The notes under the pieces: model-generated
Told to the model about the DNA's origin: nothing
The model's input: only the letters and a program-made list of their open reading frames with translations
Databases searched by the model: none
DNA from: Hyphomicrobiales bacterium
GTDB taxonomy: Bacteria > Pseudomonadota > Alphaproteobacteria > Rhizobiales > Phreatobacteraceae
Assembly: GCA_017304475.1 (NCBI GenBank)
Contig: JAFKKV010000028.1
Span: forward strand, 1-64,000
DNA length: 64,000 bases
Direction: 5' to 3'
Shown: in pieces, positions 25,856 through 35,440 of the stretch
How the letters are laid out: each line of letters starts with the position of its first letter
Position numbering within the stretch: position 1 is the stretch's first letter
Program-made: the position numbers and the translations under genes

Positions 25856-27259
25856 ATGTCCCGCGTCCTCTTCGATGAGCTGCCCTTCGACACCACCATT
25901 CCCGTCGCCATTATCGGCGCCGGGGCCGCGGGCCTTTGCGCGGCGCTCGCGGCGACCGAAGCCGGCGTCGATCCGGTCGTCTTCGAGCGCGACCCGCTGC
26001 CGCAAGGCTCGACATCGCTCTCCGCCGGCCTGATCCCGGCGCCGGCGACCCAAGCGCAGCTTGCCGCCGGCATCGCCGACAGCGTCGAACTCTTCGCCGG
26101 GGATATCCAGGCCAAGGCCCATGGCGAGGCCGATCCCACCGTGCTGAAGCTCGCCACCGAAGGCGCGGGGCCGGCCATCGACTGGCTTTCCGAGCGCCAC
26201 GGCCTCGCCTTCACCGTCATCGGCGACTTCTCCTATCCCGGCCATTCCGCCCGGCGCATGCATGGGCTTGCCTCGCGCTCGGGCGCCGAGCTGATCGACC
26301 GGCTGCGTGCGGCGGTCGAAAGCGCCGGCGTCGCGATCATGACCGGCGCCCATGTCACTGCGCTGGTCGCCAGACCTGACGGCACGGTGCGCGGCCTGGA
26401 GCTGACCCGGCCGGATGGCGCGACCGAGCGGATCGGCGCGGAGACGGTGGTGCTGGCCTGCAACGGTTATGGCGGCAACAAGGCCCTGGTCGCGACACAT
26501 ATCCCGGAGCTCGAACAGGCGCTCTATTTCGGCCATGCCGGCAACCAGGGCGACGCGGTCCTGTGGGGCGAGGCTCTGGGCGCCGGGCTGAAGCACATGA
26601 CCGGTCACCAGGGCCATGGTTCGGTCGCCCATCCCCATGGCATCCTGGTGTCCTGGGCGGTGATCATGGAGGGCGGCTTCCAGGTCAATGCCGCGGGCGA
26701 GCGGTTCTGGAACGAGGCCCAGGGCTATTCGGAAGCCGGCGTCGCCGTGCTCGGCCAGCCCGGCGGCATCGCCTGGGACATTTTCGACGGGCGCATCGCC
26801 GGCATTGCCGGCCAGTTCGAGGATTTCAGGCGCGCCGAAGCGCAGGGGGCCATCCTCTCCGCGGAGACGCCGGAAGCGCTCGCCCAGGCCATGAAGATCG
26901 GCCCGCAAGCGATTCGCGCGACTCTCGAATCCGTCGCGGATCTCAAGCGGAATGGTGCGACCGATTGGCTCGGGCGGGACTGGTCCGGCGTGGCGCAGCT
27001 CACGCCGCCTTATCGGGCGGTGCGCGTGACCGGCGCGCTGTTCCATACCCAGGGCGGGCTTCGCGTCGATCGCCATGCGCGCGCCTGCCGGCCCGACGGT
27101 TCGGCGCTGCCCAATCTTTTCGCGGCAGGAGGCGCGGCGGTGGGGGTGTCAGGTCCGCATTCGTCAGGTTATCTTTCCGGCAATGGCCTCGTGACCGCCG
27201 TCGTCCTCGGACGCATCGCGGGGGCCGAGGCGGCCAGACAGGTTCTTGATGCCAGTTGA
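25856..27259 (+). CDS. FAD-dependent oxidoreductase, fumarate reductase / succinate dehydrogenase flavoprotein-like
   Basis: A 467-residue flavoprotein. The ADP-binding motif is GAGAAG at residues 21-26, and the C-terminal FAD segment reads NLFAAGGAAVGVSG. RVTGALFHTQGGLRVD is like the closing segment of FAD_binding_2 proteins, which oxidise or reduce C-C double bonds in dicarboxylates or ketosteroids (fumarate reductase, aspartate oxidase, tricarballylate dehydrogenase, 3-ketosteroid dehydrogenase). No signal peptide is seen. Its place at the end of the acid-degradation cluster suggests a dehydrogenase for an unusual acid. The next gene begins within its last bases. Confidence 0.88.
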   Translation: MSRVLFDELPFDTTIPVAIIGAGAAGLCAALAATEAGVDPVVFERDPLPQGSTSLSAGLIPAPATQAQLAAGIADSVELFAGDIQAKAHGEADPTVLKLATEGAGPAIDWLSERHGLAFTVIGDFSYPGHSARRMHGLASRSGAELIDRLRAAVESAGVAIMTGAHVTALVARPDGTVRGLELTRPDGATERIGAETVVLACNGYGGNKALVATHIPELEQALYFGHAGNQGDAVLWGEALGAGLKHMTGHQGHGSVAHPHGILVSWAVIMEGGFQVNAAGERFWNEAQGYSEAGVAVLGQPGGIAWDIFDGRIAGIAGQFEDFRRAEAQGAILSAETPEALAQAMKIGPQAIRATLESVADLKRNGATDWLGRDWSGVAQLTPPYRAVRVTGALFHTQGGLRVDRHARACRPDGSALPNLFAAGGAAVGVSGPHSSGYLSGNGLVTAVVLGRIAGAEAARQVLDAS

Positions 27260-29168
27260 TATCGAAGGGCTTCGCCCGATCCTTGCCCGCGTCAAGGCGA
27301 CGCCCGCCAGCGCGCATCCCGACGAATGGATGGCGGCGGCTTGTCCGCAGGCGACCGTCGAACAGCGCTTCCAGCTCAGGGCCATGCTGGCCGAGGCGCC
27401 GGAGCCCTCCTTCGAACGCGATGCCGGGCGCATCCCGGCGCTGCAGAAGCTGCTGGCCAAGCTGAAACTCGCCGCCTTCCTGGTGCCGCGCGCCGACGAA
27501 CATCAGGGCGAATATATCGTGGCACGCGCCGAACGGCTGAAATGGCTGACCGGCTTCACCGGTTCGGCCGGTTTCGTCGTCGTCCTGCGGAAGGAGGCGG
27601 CGCTCTTCGTCGACGGGCGCTACACCTTGCAGGCGCCGGCCGAGACCGATGCCAGCGTCATCGCATGCCGGCATTTCAAGAAACCTCCGGCGATCGAATG
27701 GCTCGCCGGCAAGGTCAAGGCCGGCGACCGCGTCGGTTACGACCCGCGTGTCACGCCGGTCAGCGAGGCCCAGCGCTGGCGCGATGCGCTGGCCAAGGCC
27801 GGCGCCGAACTGGTGGCGCTCGACGACAATCCGATCGACCAGCTCTGGACCGACCAGCCGGGCGATCCCTTCGCCTCGGTTCACGCCCATCCGCTGGCCT
27901 TTGCCGGCGAAAAGAGTGCCGACAAGCGCGCCCGCCTCGGCGAGGAGATCGCTCGGCGCGACGCGAAGGCGACGGTGCTGAACCAGCTCGATTCGATCGC
28001 CTGGCTCCTCAATGTCCGGGGCGGCGACACGCCCTCGACGCCGCTGGTGCAGAGCTTCCTGGTGCTCGCCGCCGATGGTCATGCCACCTGGTTCGTCGAC
28101 CAGCGCAAGCTCACGGCGGGCCTGGCCCATCATCTCGGCAACGGCGTCACCATCCGCCCGATCGAGGCCTTTGCCGACGGCCTGAAGGATCTGGCGGGCG
28201 AGACCGTTTCGATCGAGCCCGACACCGCCACGGCCTGGATCGAGGCGCGGCTCGAACAGGCCGGCGCCAAGGTCGTCAGGGGCGCCGATCCGACCGTCCT
28301 GCCCAAGGCCCGGAAGAACCCGGCGGAGCTTGCCGGCACGCGCAAGGCTCATATCCGCGACGGCGCGGCCATGGTTCGCTTCCTCGCCTGGTTCGACGCC
28401 GAGGCGCTGGGCCTGAGCGAATTGCAGGTGATGGCCAAGCTCGAGGAGACGCGCGGCGAGGACCCGATGTACCGGGGCTCGAGCTTCACCACCATTGCCG
28501 GCTCCGGCCCGAACGGCGCCATCGTGCATTACCGCGCGACCGAGGAGACCGCCCGGCGGGTCGAGACAGGCACGTTCTTCCTGCTCGATTCCGGCGGCCA
28601 ATATGGCGACGGCACCACCGACATCACCCGCACCATTCCGGTCGGCCGAGTGCCGCGCGAGCTGAAGCGGCATTTCACGTTGGTGCTGAAGGGCCATATC
28701 GCGGTGGCCACGGCGCGTTTTCCCAAGGGCACCGGCGGCGTCGCCATCGACGCATTCGCGCGGCGCCATCTCTGGGCCAACGGGCTCGATTTCGACCATG
28801 GCACCGGCCATGGCGTCGGCAGCTATCTCGGCGTCCATGAAGGGCCGGCGCGCATCTCGCCGCTCAGCCAGGTGCCGCTCGATCCCGGCATGATCCTGTC
28901 CAACGAACCCGGCTACTACAAGACCGGCTCCCACGGCATCCGGATCGAGAACCTGCTGGTGGTGCGCGAGGCTGCGGCCGAGGGCTTCCTGGAGTTCGAG
29001 ACGATCACGTTTTGCCCGATCGACCGGCGCGCCATCGATGTCGGACTGCTCGACGCGGCGGAGCGGGCCTGGATCGACGCCTATCATGCCCGCGTGGCCA
29101 AGGCGCTGGCCCGTCAGCTCGAGGGTTCGGCATTGGCCTGGCTCGTCAGGATGACCAAGCCGCTTTGA
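27249..29168 (+). CDS. Aminopeptidase P family protein (M24B metallopeptidase)
   Basis: A 639-residue protein with the three-domain layout of cytoplasmic Xaa-Pro aminopeptidase P: two creatinase-N-like domains, then the pita-bread catalytic domain. The dinuclear metal ligands can be placed: Asp447 (LLDSGG), Asp458 (GTTDIT), His521 (HGTGHG), Glu553 (NEPGYY) and Glu567 (IRIENLL). It removes an N-terminal residue preceding proline. I start at the ATG at 27249, overlapping the end of the FAD gene; a TTG directly before it is less likely. The first 60 residues before FQLRAML are longer than usual. Confidence 0.92.
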   Translation: MPVDIEGLRPILARVKATPASAHPDEWMAAACPQATVEQRFQLRAMLAEAPEPSFERDAGRIPALQKLLAKLKLAAFLVPRADEHQGEYIVARAERLKWLTGFTGSAGFVVVLRKEAALFVDGRYTLQAPAETDASVIACRHFKKPPAIEWLAGKVKAGDRVGYDPRVTPVSEAQRWRDALAKAGAELVALDDNPIDQLWTDQPGDPFASVHAHPLAFAGEKSADKRARLGEEIARRDAKATVLNQLDSIAWLLNVRGGDTPSTPLVQSFLVLAADGHATWFVDQRKLTAGLAHHLGNGVTIRPIEAFADGLKDLAGETVSIEPDTATAWIEARLEQAGAKVVRGADPTVLPKARKNPAELAGTRKAHIRDGAAMVRFLAWFDAEALGLSELQVMAKLEETRGEDPMYRGSSFTTIAGSGPNGAIVHYRATEETARRVETGTFFLLDSGGQYGDGTTDITRTIPVGRVPRELKRHFTLVLKGHIAVATARFPKGTGGVAIDAFARRHLWANGLDFDHGTGHGVGSYLGVHEGPARISPLSQVPLDPGMILSNEPGYYKTGSHGIRIENLLVVREAAAEGFLEFETITFCPIDRRAIDVGLLDAAERAWIDAYHARVAKALARQLEGSALAWLVRMTKPL

Positions 29169-29342
29169 TCGTGCCGTCCCGGTGGGTCGGGAGGGATGAG
29201 CTTCCCCAATCGATCCCTGTGGTTGAGTCCAAGGCCGCAAGATACTCGGATAACTGGCTTTTTCAGGTCTCGAAGCAATTCGGGAACTGTTTGTTAAGGC
29301 TGCTGTCTGATCGTGCGCCTGGGCTGTAACCACGGGGAACCC

Positions 29343-31043
29343 ATGCGCTTTCTGAATCGCCTGCCGCTCGCGGCCAAAGTTGCCGCGCTCGCCGCATTGC
29401 TGATTACCGTCGTCGCCGCCGGCGCCGCCTGGTTCTCCGTCCGGGAGATCCACGCCAGGATGGATGCGATGGTCGAGGCCCAGATCACCGAACGCATGAT
29501 TGCCATGGCCAAGGCCGTCGAGCTGGGCATCGAGGGCGCCAGGATCGAGCGCAATGCCGGCGGCCAGCTGCTGCGGATCAAGGCGCCGGCCCTGCCGGCC
29601 GAAGGCGACCACCGGATCGTCGACCATGCCACCGATTCCGCCTCGATGTTCCGGGTCGATCCCGCGACGGGCGACCTGATCCGCCATTCGAGCTCGGTCA
29701 AGACCGCCGATGGCCGCCGTGTCGTCGGAACCCGCATTCCCGCCGCGAGCCGCGTCGCCCAATCGGTCAACCGCGGCGAGGTGATGACCGATCACATCGT
29801 CGTCGCCGATGTCGCGCGGATCGCGCGTTACCTGCCGATCGTTGCCGCCGACGGCAAGGTGCTCGGCGCCATCGGCGCCGGCATCAGCCGCGCGGATGCC
29901 GAGGCTTCGGTTGCCGACATGCGCAACAGCGTGCTGATCGCGCTCGCCATTCTGACGTTGACTGCGGCCATCGGCGTCTTCGTCATGCTGACCCGTTTCC
30001 TGCGCCCGGTGCGCGAGGTGGCCGACGCCATTGGCGCCCTGGCCGAAGACAAGGCGGTCGAGCCGCTGAAATATGCCGCCCGCCAGGACGAGATCGGCCT
30101 GATGGCCCGAGCCGTCGATAATCTCGCCGCCCGGCTTGCCGAACGCGCCGAAATGCGCGCCAGCGAGGACAGCCGCACCGCCGCCGAACTGGAGCGCCGC
30201 CGGCGCATCGAGGCTGCCATCGGCGCTTTCGATACGGCGATCGGCGGGGTGGTCGACCATGTCGCCGCGCGCGCCCGCGCGGTGGGCGAAGCCTCCGGCA
30301 CGGCGAGCGCTTCGGGCGAGGCGGCCGGGACCGGTGCGCGCGAGACCATCGCCGCGACCGAGGAGACGCTCAGCCGCGTCACCGGCATTGCCGGCGCGAC
30401 CGAGGAGCTCAATGCCGCGATCGTCGAGATCCGCCGCCAGACGGAGGAAGCGCTGAACGTTTCGGCGGAGGCGACCCGGGCGGTTGAATCCGCATCCGGC
30501 GACGTCGGCGGTCTCGCCTCGACCGCGGAGAAGATCGGCGAGGTGGTGCAGCTCATTCGCGCCATCGCCGAACAGACCAACCTGCTGGCGCTCAATGCCA
30601 CGATCGAAGCGGCGCGCGCCGGCGAAGCGGGCAGGGGCTTTGCGGTGGTGGCGAGCGAGGTCAAGCAATTGGCCTCCCAGACCGCCCGCGCGACCGAGGA
30701 CATTGCCGGCCAGGTATCCGCCATCCAGCAGGCCACCGGCCGCACCGTGTCGTCGATGGCCGGCATTTCCGACACCGTGCTGAAGATGCGCAATGCCAGC
30801 GAGGCGATCTCCGGCGCCATCGACCAGCAGGCCATGGCGACCCGCGAGATCGGCGTGAGCGTCGAGGGTGCCGCCGCGGTCGCCCAGGAAGCCGGCCAGG
30901 CCATCGGCACGGTGTCCGAGCGTATCGGCGCGGTCGGCTCGGCCGTGCAATCGCTCAACCAGGTCGCGACCGGTCTCGACAGCGATGTCACCGCGCTGCG
31001 CGACGCGGTGGGCACATTCCTCGGAGCCGTCAAGGCGGCGTAA
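29343..31043 (+). CDS. Methyl-accepting chemotaxis protein
   Basis: A 566-residue chemoreceptor: a membrane helix at about 11-30, a periplasmic sensor of about 165 residues (cache-like), a second helix near 197-219, a HAMP domain, then a long signalling coiled coil. The conserved hairpin tip EQTNLLALNATIEAARAGEA lies near 410-430. The start is the ATG at 29343 behind CGGGGAA; a GTG at 29313 is in frame but has no ribosome site. Receptors of this kind pass ligand signals to CheA/CheW, which are not in this window. The ligand is unknown; the nearby amide and acid degradation genes offer candidates. Confidence 0.94.
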   Translation: MRFLNRLPLAAKVAALAALLITVVAAGAAWFSVREIHARMDAMVEAQITERMIAMAKAVELGIEGARIERNAGGQLLRIKAPALPAEGDHRIVDHATDSASMFRVDPATGDLIRHSSSVKTADGRRVVGTRIPAASRVAQSVNRGEVMTDHIVVADVARIARYLPIVAADGKVLGAIGAGISRADAEASVADMRNSVLIALAILTLTAAIGVFVMLTRFLRPVREVADAIGALAEDKAVEPLKYAARQDEIGLMARAVDNLAARLAERAEMRASEDSRTAAELERRRRIEAAIGAFDTAIGGVVDHVAARARAVGEASGTASASGEAAGTGARETIAATEETLSRVTGIAGATEELNAAIVEIRRQTEEALNVSAEATRAVESASGDVGGLASTAEKIGEVVQLIRAIAEQTNLLALNATIEAARAGEAGRGFAVVASEVKQLASQTARATEDIAGQVSAIQQATGRTVSSMAGISDTVLKMRNASEAISGAIDQQAMATREIGVSVEGAAAVAQEAGQAIGTVSERIGAVGSAVQSLNQVATGLDSDVTALRDAVGTFLGAVKAA

Positions 31044-31065
31044 TTCGCTCCGGATTCACGAGTTG

Positions 31066-31100
31066 AAAGCCCGCCGGGCAAGGCCGCGGCGGGCTTTTTT
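31066..31100 (+). terminator. Rho-independent terminator after the chemoreceptor
   Basis: A stem AAAGCCCGCCG / CGGCGGGCTTT is followed by T6, 20 bp behind the chemoreceptor stop. Confidence 0.93.
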
Positions 31101-31139
31101 GTGGGATTGGAGACGGGTCAGGATTGCGCGCTTCAACGA

Positions 31140-31163
31140 ACCCTCTCCCAGAGGGAGAGGGTT
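31140..31163. repeat. Family 1 palindromic repeat, short copy
   Basis: ACCCTCTCCC-AGAG-GGGAGAGGGT-type hairpin without the second half of the element. It lies between the chemoreceptor terminator and the convergent amidase. Confidence 0.7.
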
Positions 31164-31228
31164 GATCAACCTGTGTTTTCCGGCTTCAGGGGAACTTCGG
31201 CGTCAACCGTGGCTCGGCCCCAGAACAC

Positions 31229-32530
31229 TCACCCCTGGAACAGCGCCTCCACGCCTGCCGCCATGCGCAGCATGCGCCGGTCCTGGCCGGCGAGCGCGGT
31301 CATCATGAAGCCGACCGGCAGGCCCTTGACCTGCGGGCAGGGGATGGAGACGCCGCAGAAGTCGAAGATATTGCCGACCGTGGTGTTGCGCAGCACCAGG
31401 CCGTTGGCGGCCCAGAACTGGTCGTCCGAGGCGATCAGGTCGAAGATCTTGGGCGCGCGGATCGGCGTGGTCGGCAGGATCAAGGCGTCGATATCGGCGA
31501 GCCGGTCGCGCATGCGCTGGATCAGTTCGGTCCGTTTGTTGATCAGGCGGATATAGTCGGAAGCCGTTGCCTTGGCGCCGATGCGGATGCGGGCGAGCAC
31601 GCGCGGGTCGAAGTCGCGGGCCCGCTCCTCCAGCCATTCGGCATGGACGGCGGAGGCCTCGATCGCCACGAAGGGCGCCTTGGCCATGGCGTCGGTGAGC
31701 TCCTGCAGCAGATCCTCGATCGACACGTCGGTGATGCGCGCGCCGGCCTTGGCGAGCTTGGCGACGGAGGCTTCGAAGGCCTTCTCGACCTCGGGTTCGG
31801 TCTGGCCGAACAGCCGGCCGCGCGGCACGCCGAGCCTCAGGCCGGAGACCGGCGCCGGCTCCAGCGCCCAGGGCTCCTCGCCGGCCAGCACCGCATCGGT
31901 GGCGGCGCAATCGGCGATGTTGCGCGCCAGCGGGCCGATCGAGTCGAGTGCATAGGACAGCGGGAAGGCGCCGGTCTTGGGGATCCGGTTGGCGGTCGGC
32001 TTGAAGCCGACGCAGCCATTGAGCGCGGCGGGAATGCGGATCGAGCCGCCGGTATCCGAGCCGAGCCCCATGCGCGCCGTGCCTTCGGCGACCGAGACGC
32101 CGGCGCCGGACGACGAACCGCCGGGCACCCGGCTCTTGTCGGCGGCATTGCCGGGCGTGCCGAAATGCGGATTGATGCCGATGCCGGAAAAGGCGAATTC
32201 GCTCATATTGGTCTTGCCGACGATGACCGCGCCGGCCTGCCGGAGCCGGGCGATGACGGGTGCATCGCTCTTCGCCGCCGGCCGGTTGCGCAGGATCGAC
32301 GAACCCGCCGTCGTGGTCTCGCCGGCGACGTCGAAGAGGTCCTTCACCGAGATGACCCAGCCGTCGAGCGGCGACAGGCTGACGCCGGCCTTGGCACGCG
32401 CATCCGCGGCGTCCGCCTCGGCCCGGGCCCGCTCGGTATAGACCTTGGTGTAGGTGACGCGGCCGTCCGAGTTCGGATCATCGATACGGGCAAGCGAGGC
32501 TTCGAGGGCGTCACGTACGGCTGTGGACAT
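31229..32530 (-). CDS. Amidase (amidase-signature family)
   Basis: A 433-residue amidase-signature hydrolase with a Ser-cis-Ser-Lys triad: Lys63 in SVKDLFDVAG, the cis-Ser in PGGSSSGAG (139/140) and nucleophile Ser163 in GLGSDTGGSIRIP. It hydrolyses a carboxamide; many such enzymes outside the GatCAB complex act on aryl or aliphatic amides. No GatB or GatC is beside it, so I do not call it GatA. It is the downstream gene of a minus-strand run with two M20 deacylases, about 115 bp after the nearer one. Confidence 0.93.
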   Translation of the reverse strand: MSTAVRDALEASLARIDDPNSDGRVTYTKVYTERARAEADAADARAKAGVSLSPLDGWVISVKDLFDVAGETTTAGSSILRNRPAAKSDAPVIARLRQAGAVIVGKTNMSEFAFSGIGINPHFGTPGNAADKSRVPGGSSSGAGVSVAEGTARMGLGSDTGGSIRIPAALNGCVGFKPTANRIPKTGAFPLSYALDSIGPLARNIADCAATDAVLAGEEPWALEPAPVSGLRLGVPRGRLFGQTEPEVEKAFEASVAKLAKAGARITDVSIEDLLQELTDAMAKAPFVAIEASAVHAEWLEERARDFDPRVLARIRIGAKATASDYIRLINKRTELIQRMRDRLADIDALILPTTPIRAPKIFDLIASDDQFWAANGLVLRNTTVGNIFDFCGVSIPCPQVKGLPVGFMMTALAGQDRRMLRMAAGVEALFQG

Positions 32531-32645
32531 CAGGATTCTCCAATGGGATGACGGACTGTCGGGGAGGGACCGGCGGCGGTCAAGTTGACGAAAGGAGACC
32601 CGCCTCGCGGCGGGCCTCCGGAATTTCGCCAGCCGACCGGCCGCG

Positions 32646-33929
32646 TCAGATCGCCTCGACCCCGCACCATTCGGCGACGAACAGCGCCATGGTGCCGGTC
32701 GAGCGCTTCAGGCTGGCAATGCTGAAGCGTTCGTCGAAGCCATGCGCCAATTCGCAATAGGGCCCGTAATTGAGCGTCGGAATCTTGTCGAACAGCGCAT
32801 AGACCCGGCCGTCGAGATAGGCCGGCAACACCTGCGCGGTGAGCGGCGCGCCGTTCACTTTCTGATGCGCCCGGCCGAGCACGGCTTCGGCTTCCGAGCC
32901 GGGCTCCAGCACATAGCCTTCCGTGGTGAAGCCGTTCCAGGTGATGCGCGGCGGATTGTTGGCCAGGAACCGGTCCTCGCGGGTCGCCTTGGCGACCGCG
33001 TCCTCGATAGCGCGCATCATCTGCTCGGGCTTTTCCCCCGGGAAAATGGCGATGCGGCAATCGAAGGTGCACCAGGCCGGCACGGAGGAGGCCCAGTCGC
33101 CGCCCTTGATCTTGCCGATATTCAGGTTGATCGGGTGCGGTGTGTCCTTGAACAGCGGGAAGTCGCCGACCTTGGTGTTCCAGAAGGCCTCGAGCTCACG
33201 CAATTTCCGGATGATGCCGAAGGCCGCCTCGATGGCGTTCTGGCCATTGCCGGCCTCGCGCACATGGACGGGGAAGCCGGCGACGTCGATCTGGAACCAG
33301 ACGACGCCCACATTGGTGCGCGTTACCTTCTCGCCCGAGGGCTCGGGGATGATCACCGCCTCGCCCTTGTAGCCCTGCAGGTGGCATTGCAGCGCGCCGT
33401 TGCCTGTCGATTCCTCTTCGACCACCGACTGCACGGTGACGGTGGAGGCGGGCTGCAATCCGGCCCGCTTCAGCGCGTCGAACACCGCGAACATCGAGGC
33501 GTGGCCGGCCTTCATGTCGCCGGCGCCACGGCCATAGAACCAGTCGCCGTCGATGCGCGGCTCATAGGGCGGGCTCGTCCACATCTTGGTCGGGCCTTCC
33601 GGCACCACGTCGATATGGCCCTGCATGATCAGGCTGCGGCCGGTCTCCTGTTTCGGCCGGTGAATGCCGACGACGATGGGCGCCTTGGAATGTTCGGGCG
33701 AGAAGGGCGAACCGCCGGGGTGCCGCTTGATCGCCTCCTCGTCCATGGCGAAACGGTCCATCGCCCAGCCGCGCGTCTTCATTTCGCGGAAGATGAAGTC
33801 CTGCACGGCGTTCTCCTCGCCGCGCCGCGAGGGAAAGCGCACCAGCGCCTTGGTCAGTTCGAGCTGGTCGGCGAAATTGTCGTCGACGGCTTTCAGGATC
33901 TTGTCAGCGAGCGCGGCATCGAGCGGCAT
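32646..33929 (-). CDS. ArgE/DapE-family deacylase (M20 metallohydrolase), copy 2 of a tandem pair
   Basis: A 427-residue M20 hydrolase. Zinc-site segments MQGHIDVVPEG and QSVVEEESTGNGALQCHLQG are intact, and the dimerisation domain lies between. Such enzymes remove N-acyl groups from amino acids or diamines. I start at the ATG at 33929, preceded by CGGAG, rather than at 33953; this gives the same length and N-terminus (MPLDAALADKILKAVDDN) as its neighbour at 33996..35279. The two are collinear throughout and clearly arose by tandem duplication. Confidence 0.93.
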   Translation of the reverse strand: MPLDAALADKILKAVDDNFADQLELTKALVRFPSRRGEENAVQDFIFREMKTRGWAMDRFAMDEEAIKRHPGGSPFSPEHSKAPIVVGIHRPKQETGRSLIMQGHIDVVPEGPTKMWTSPPYEPRIDGDWFYGRGAGDMKAGHASMFAVFDALKRAGLQPASTVTVQSVVEEESTGNGALQCHLQGYKGEAVIIPEPSGEKVTRTNVGVVWFQIDVAGFPVHVREAGNGQNAIEAAFGIIRKLRELEAFWNTKVGDFPLFKDTPHPINLNIGKIKGGDWASSVPAWCTFDCRIAIFPGEKPEQMMRAIEDAVAKATREDRFLANNPPRITWNGFTTEGYVLEPGSEAEAVLGRAHQKVNGAPLTAQVLPAYLDGRVYALFDKIPTLNYGPYCELAHGFDERFSIASLKRSTGTMALFVAEWCGVEAI

Positions 33930-33995
33930 GAAAAGCTCCGGGCGGTTCGGCAAAGGGAGTGAAAGGAACGCGGCACAAAGCCCGCGCGAGGATGA

Positions 33996-35279
33996 TCAGA
34001 TCGGCTCGACGCCGCACCATTCGGCGACGAACAGGGCCATGGAGCGGGTGACGCGTTTCATGCTGGCGATCGAGAAGCGCTCGTCGAAACCGTGAATGTT
34101 CTCCGAGATCGGGCCGTAGCAGAGCGCCGGCACCTTGTCGTAGAGCGCATAGACCCGGGTATCGAGATAAGCCGGCGTCACCAGCTCTTCCAGCGGCTTG
34201 CCCGTGGCGGTCTCATGCGCGCGCGCCAGAACCGCCTCGGCCTCGGAGCCCGGCTCCAGCACATAGCCCTCGGTGGTGAAGCCGTTCCAGACGACCTTGG
34301 GCGGATTGTTGGACAGGAAGCGGTCGTTGAGCGAGGCAGCCGCGATCGTCGCTTCCACCGCCTTCTGCATCACCTCGGGCCGCTCGCCCGGATAGATCGC
34401 GATGCGGCAATCGAAGGCGCACCAGGCCGGTACCGAGGAGGCCCAGTCGCCGCCTTCGATCTTGCCGATATTCAGGTTGATCGGATGTGGGTCCCGGGCG
34501 AACAGCGGATGCTCGCCTTTCTTGGCATTCCATTGTGCTTCCAGCCCGCGCAACGCGCCGATCAGGCCGAAGGCGGCCTCGATGGCATTCTGGCCGGAGC
34601 CGGCATGGCTGACATGGACCGGCAAGCCGGCGACCTCGACGCGGAACCACAGCACGCCGGCATTGGCGCGAATGATCTTTTCCTCTTCCGGCTCGGGGAT
34701 CAGCACGGCTTCGGCGCGATAGCCGCGCAAATGGCATTGCAGCGCGCCATTGCCGGTCGCTTCCTCCTCGACCACCGATTGCACGGTGACGGTCGCCGCC
34801 GGCTGCAGGCCGATACTCTCGAGCGCGTCGAACACCGCGAACATGGCGGCATGGCCGGCCTTCATGTCGGCACCGCCGCGGCCATAGAACCAGTCGCCCT
34901 CGATATGCGGCTCGAAGGCGGGGCGCGACCACATCGTGTCCGGGCCCGGCGGCACCACGTCGACATGGCTCTGCAGGATCAGGCTGCGGCCGGTCTCGGC
35001 GCGGGGCCGGTGGATGCCGACGACGATGGGCGCCTTGGAATGATCCGGCGAGAACGGCGAGCCGCCGGGGTGGCGCTTGATCGCGTCCTCGTCCATGGCG
35101 AAACGGTCCATCGCCCAGCCGCGCTTTTCCATCTCGGCGAAGACAAAGTCCTGGCAGGGCGCTTCCGCGCCGCGCAGTGAGGCGAAGCGCACCAGCGCCT
35201 TGGTGAGGTCCATTTGACGGTCGAAATTGTCGTCGACGGCTTTCAGGATCTTGGCGGCAAGGGCTGCGTCAAGCGGCAT
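33996..35279 (-). CDS. ArgE/DapE-family deacylase (M20 metallohydrolase), copy 1 of a tandem pair
   Basis: A 427-residue M20 hydrolase, close paralogue of the next gene. Shared blocks include GGSPFSPDHSKAPIVVGIHRP, LQSHVDVVPPG with the zinc His and Asp, VEEEATGNGALQCHLRG with the catalytic Glu pair, and the end MALFVAEWCGVEPI. The differences are scattered through all domains, so both copies look functional and may differ in substrate. It is the first gene of the minus-strand run and diverges from the acetylpolyamine-amidohydrolase-like gene across about 160 bp. Confidence 0.93.
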   Translation of the reverse strand: MPLDAALAAKILKAVDDNFDRQMDLTKALVRFASLRGAEAPCQDFVFAEMEKRGWAMDRFAMDEDAIKRHPGGSPFSPDHSKAPIVVGIHRPRAETGRSLILQSHVDVVPPGPDTMWSRPAFEPHIEGDWFYGRGGADMKAGHAAMFAVFDALESIGLQPAATVTVQSVVEEEATGNGALQCHLRGYRAEAVLIPEPEEEKIIRANAGVLWFRVEVAGLPVHVSHAGSGQNAIEAAFGLIGALRGLEAQWNAKKGEHPLFARDPHPINLNIGKIEGGDWASSVPAWCAFDCRIAIYPGERPEVMQKAVEATIAAASLNDRFLSNNPPKVVWNGFTTEGYVLEPGSEAEAVLARAHETATGKPLEELVTPAYLDTRVYALYDKVPALCYGPISENIHGFDERFSIASMKRVTRSMALFVAEWCGVEPI

Positions 35280-35440
35280 GAGGAGGCTCCATTCGGCGGC
35301 GAGCCTAGCGGGGGAACCGCGGTGAACAAGCGCGGATGACGCAGCCTTGCTCCGCAGATCGGCCCTTGCGAGCCTCGGCCCGAGCGTGTTTGGTCGCCGG
35401 CCAGACCTGATAGATTCCAGAATTGGCCGGGATATCGCCG

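Noticed and set aside
27000..30950. 1,316-codon antisense frame opposite the aminopeptidase and chemoreceptor genes
   Set aside because: Length alone comes from codon bias; the composition is abnormal (Gly, Asp, Arg, His) and both plus-strand genes have complete active-site or signalling motifs.
31229..32530. Calling the amidase GatA
   Set aside because: No GatB or GatC nearby, and catabolic amidases share the same signature; only the family can be stated.
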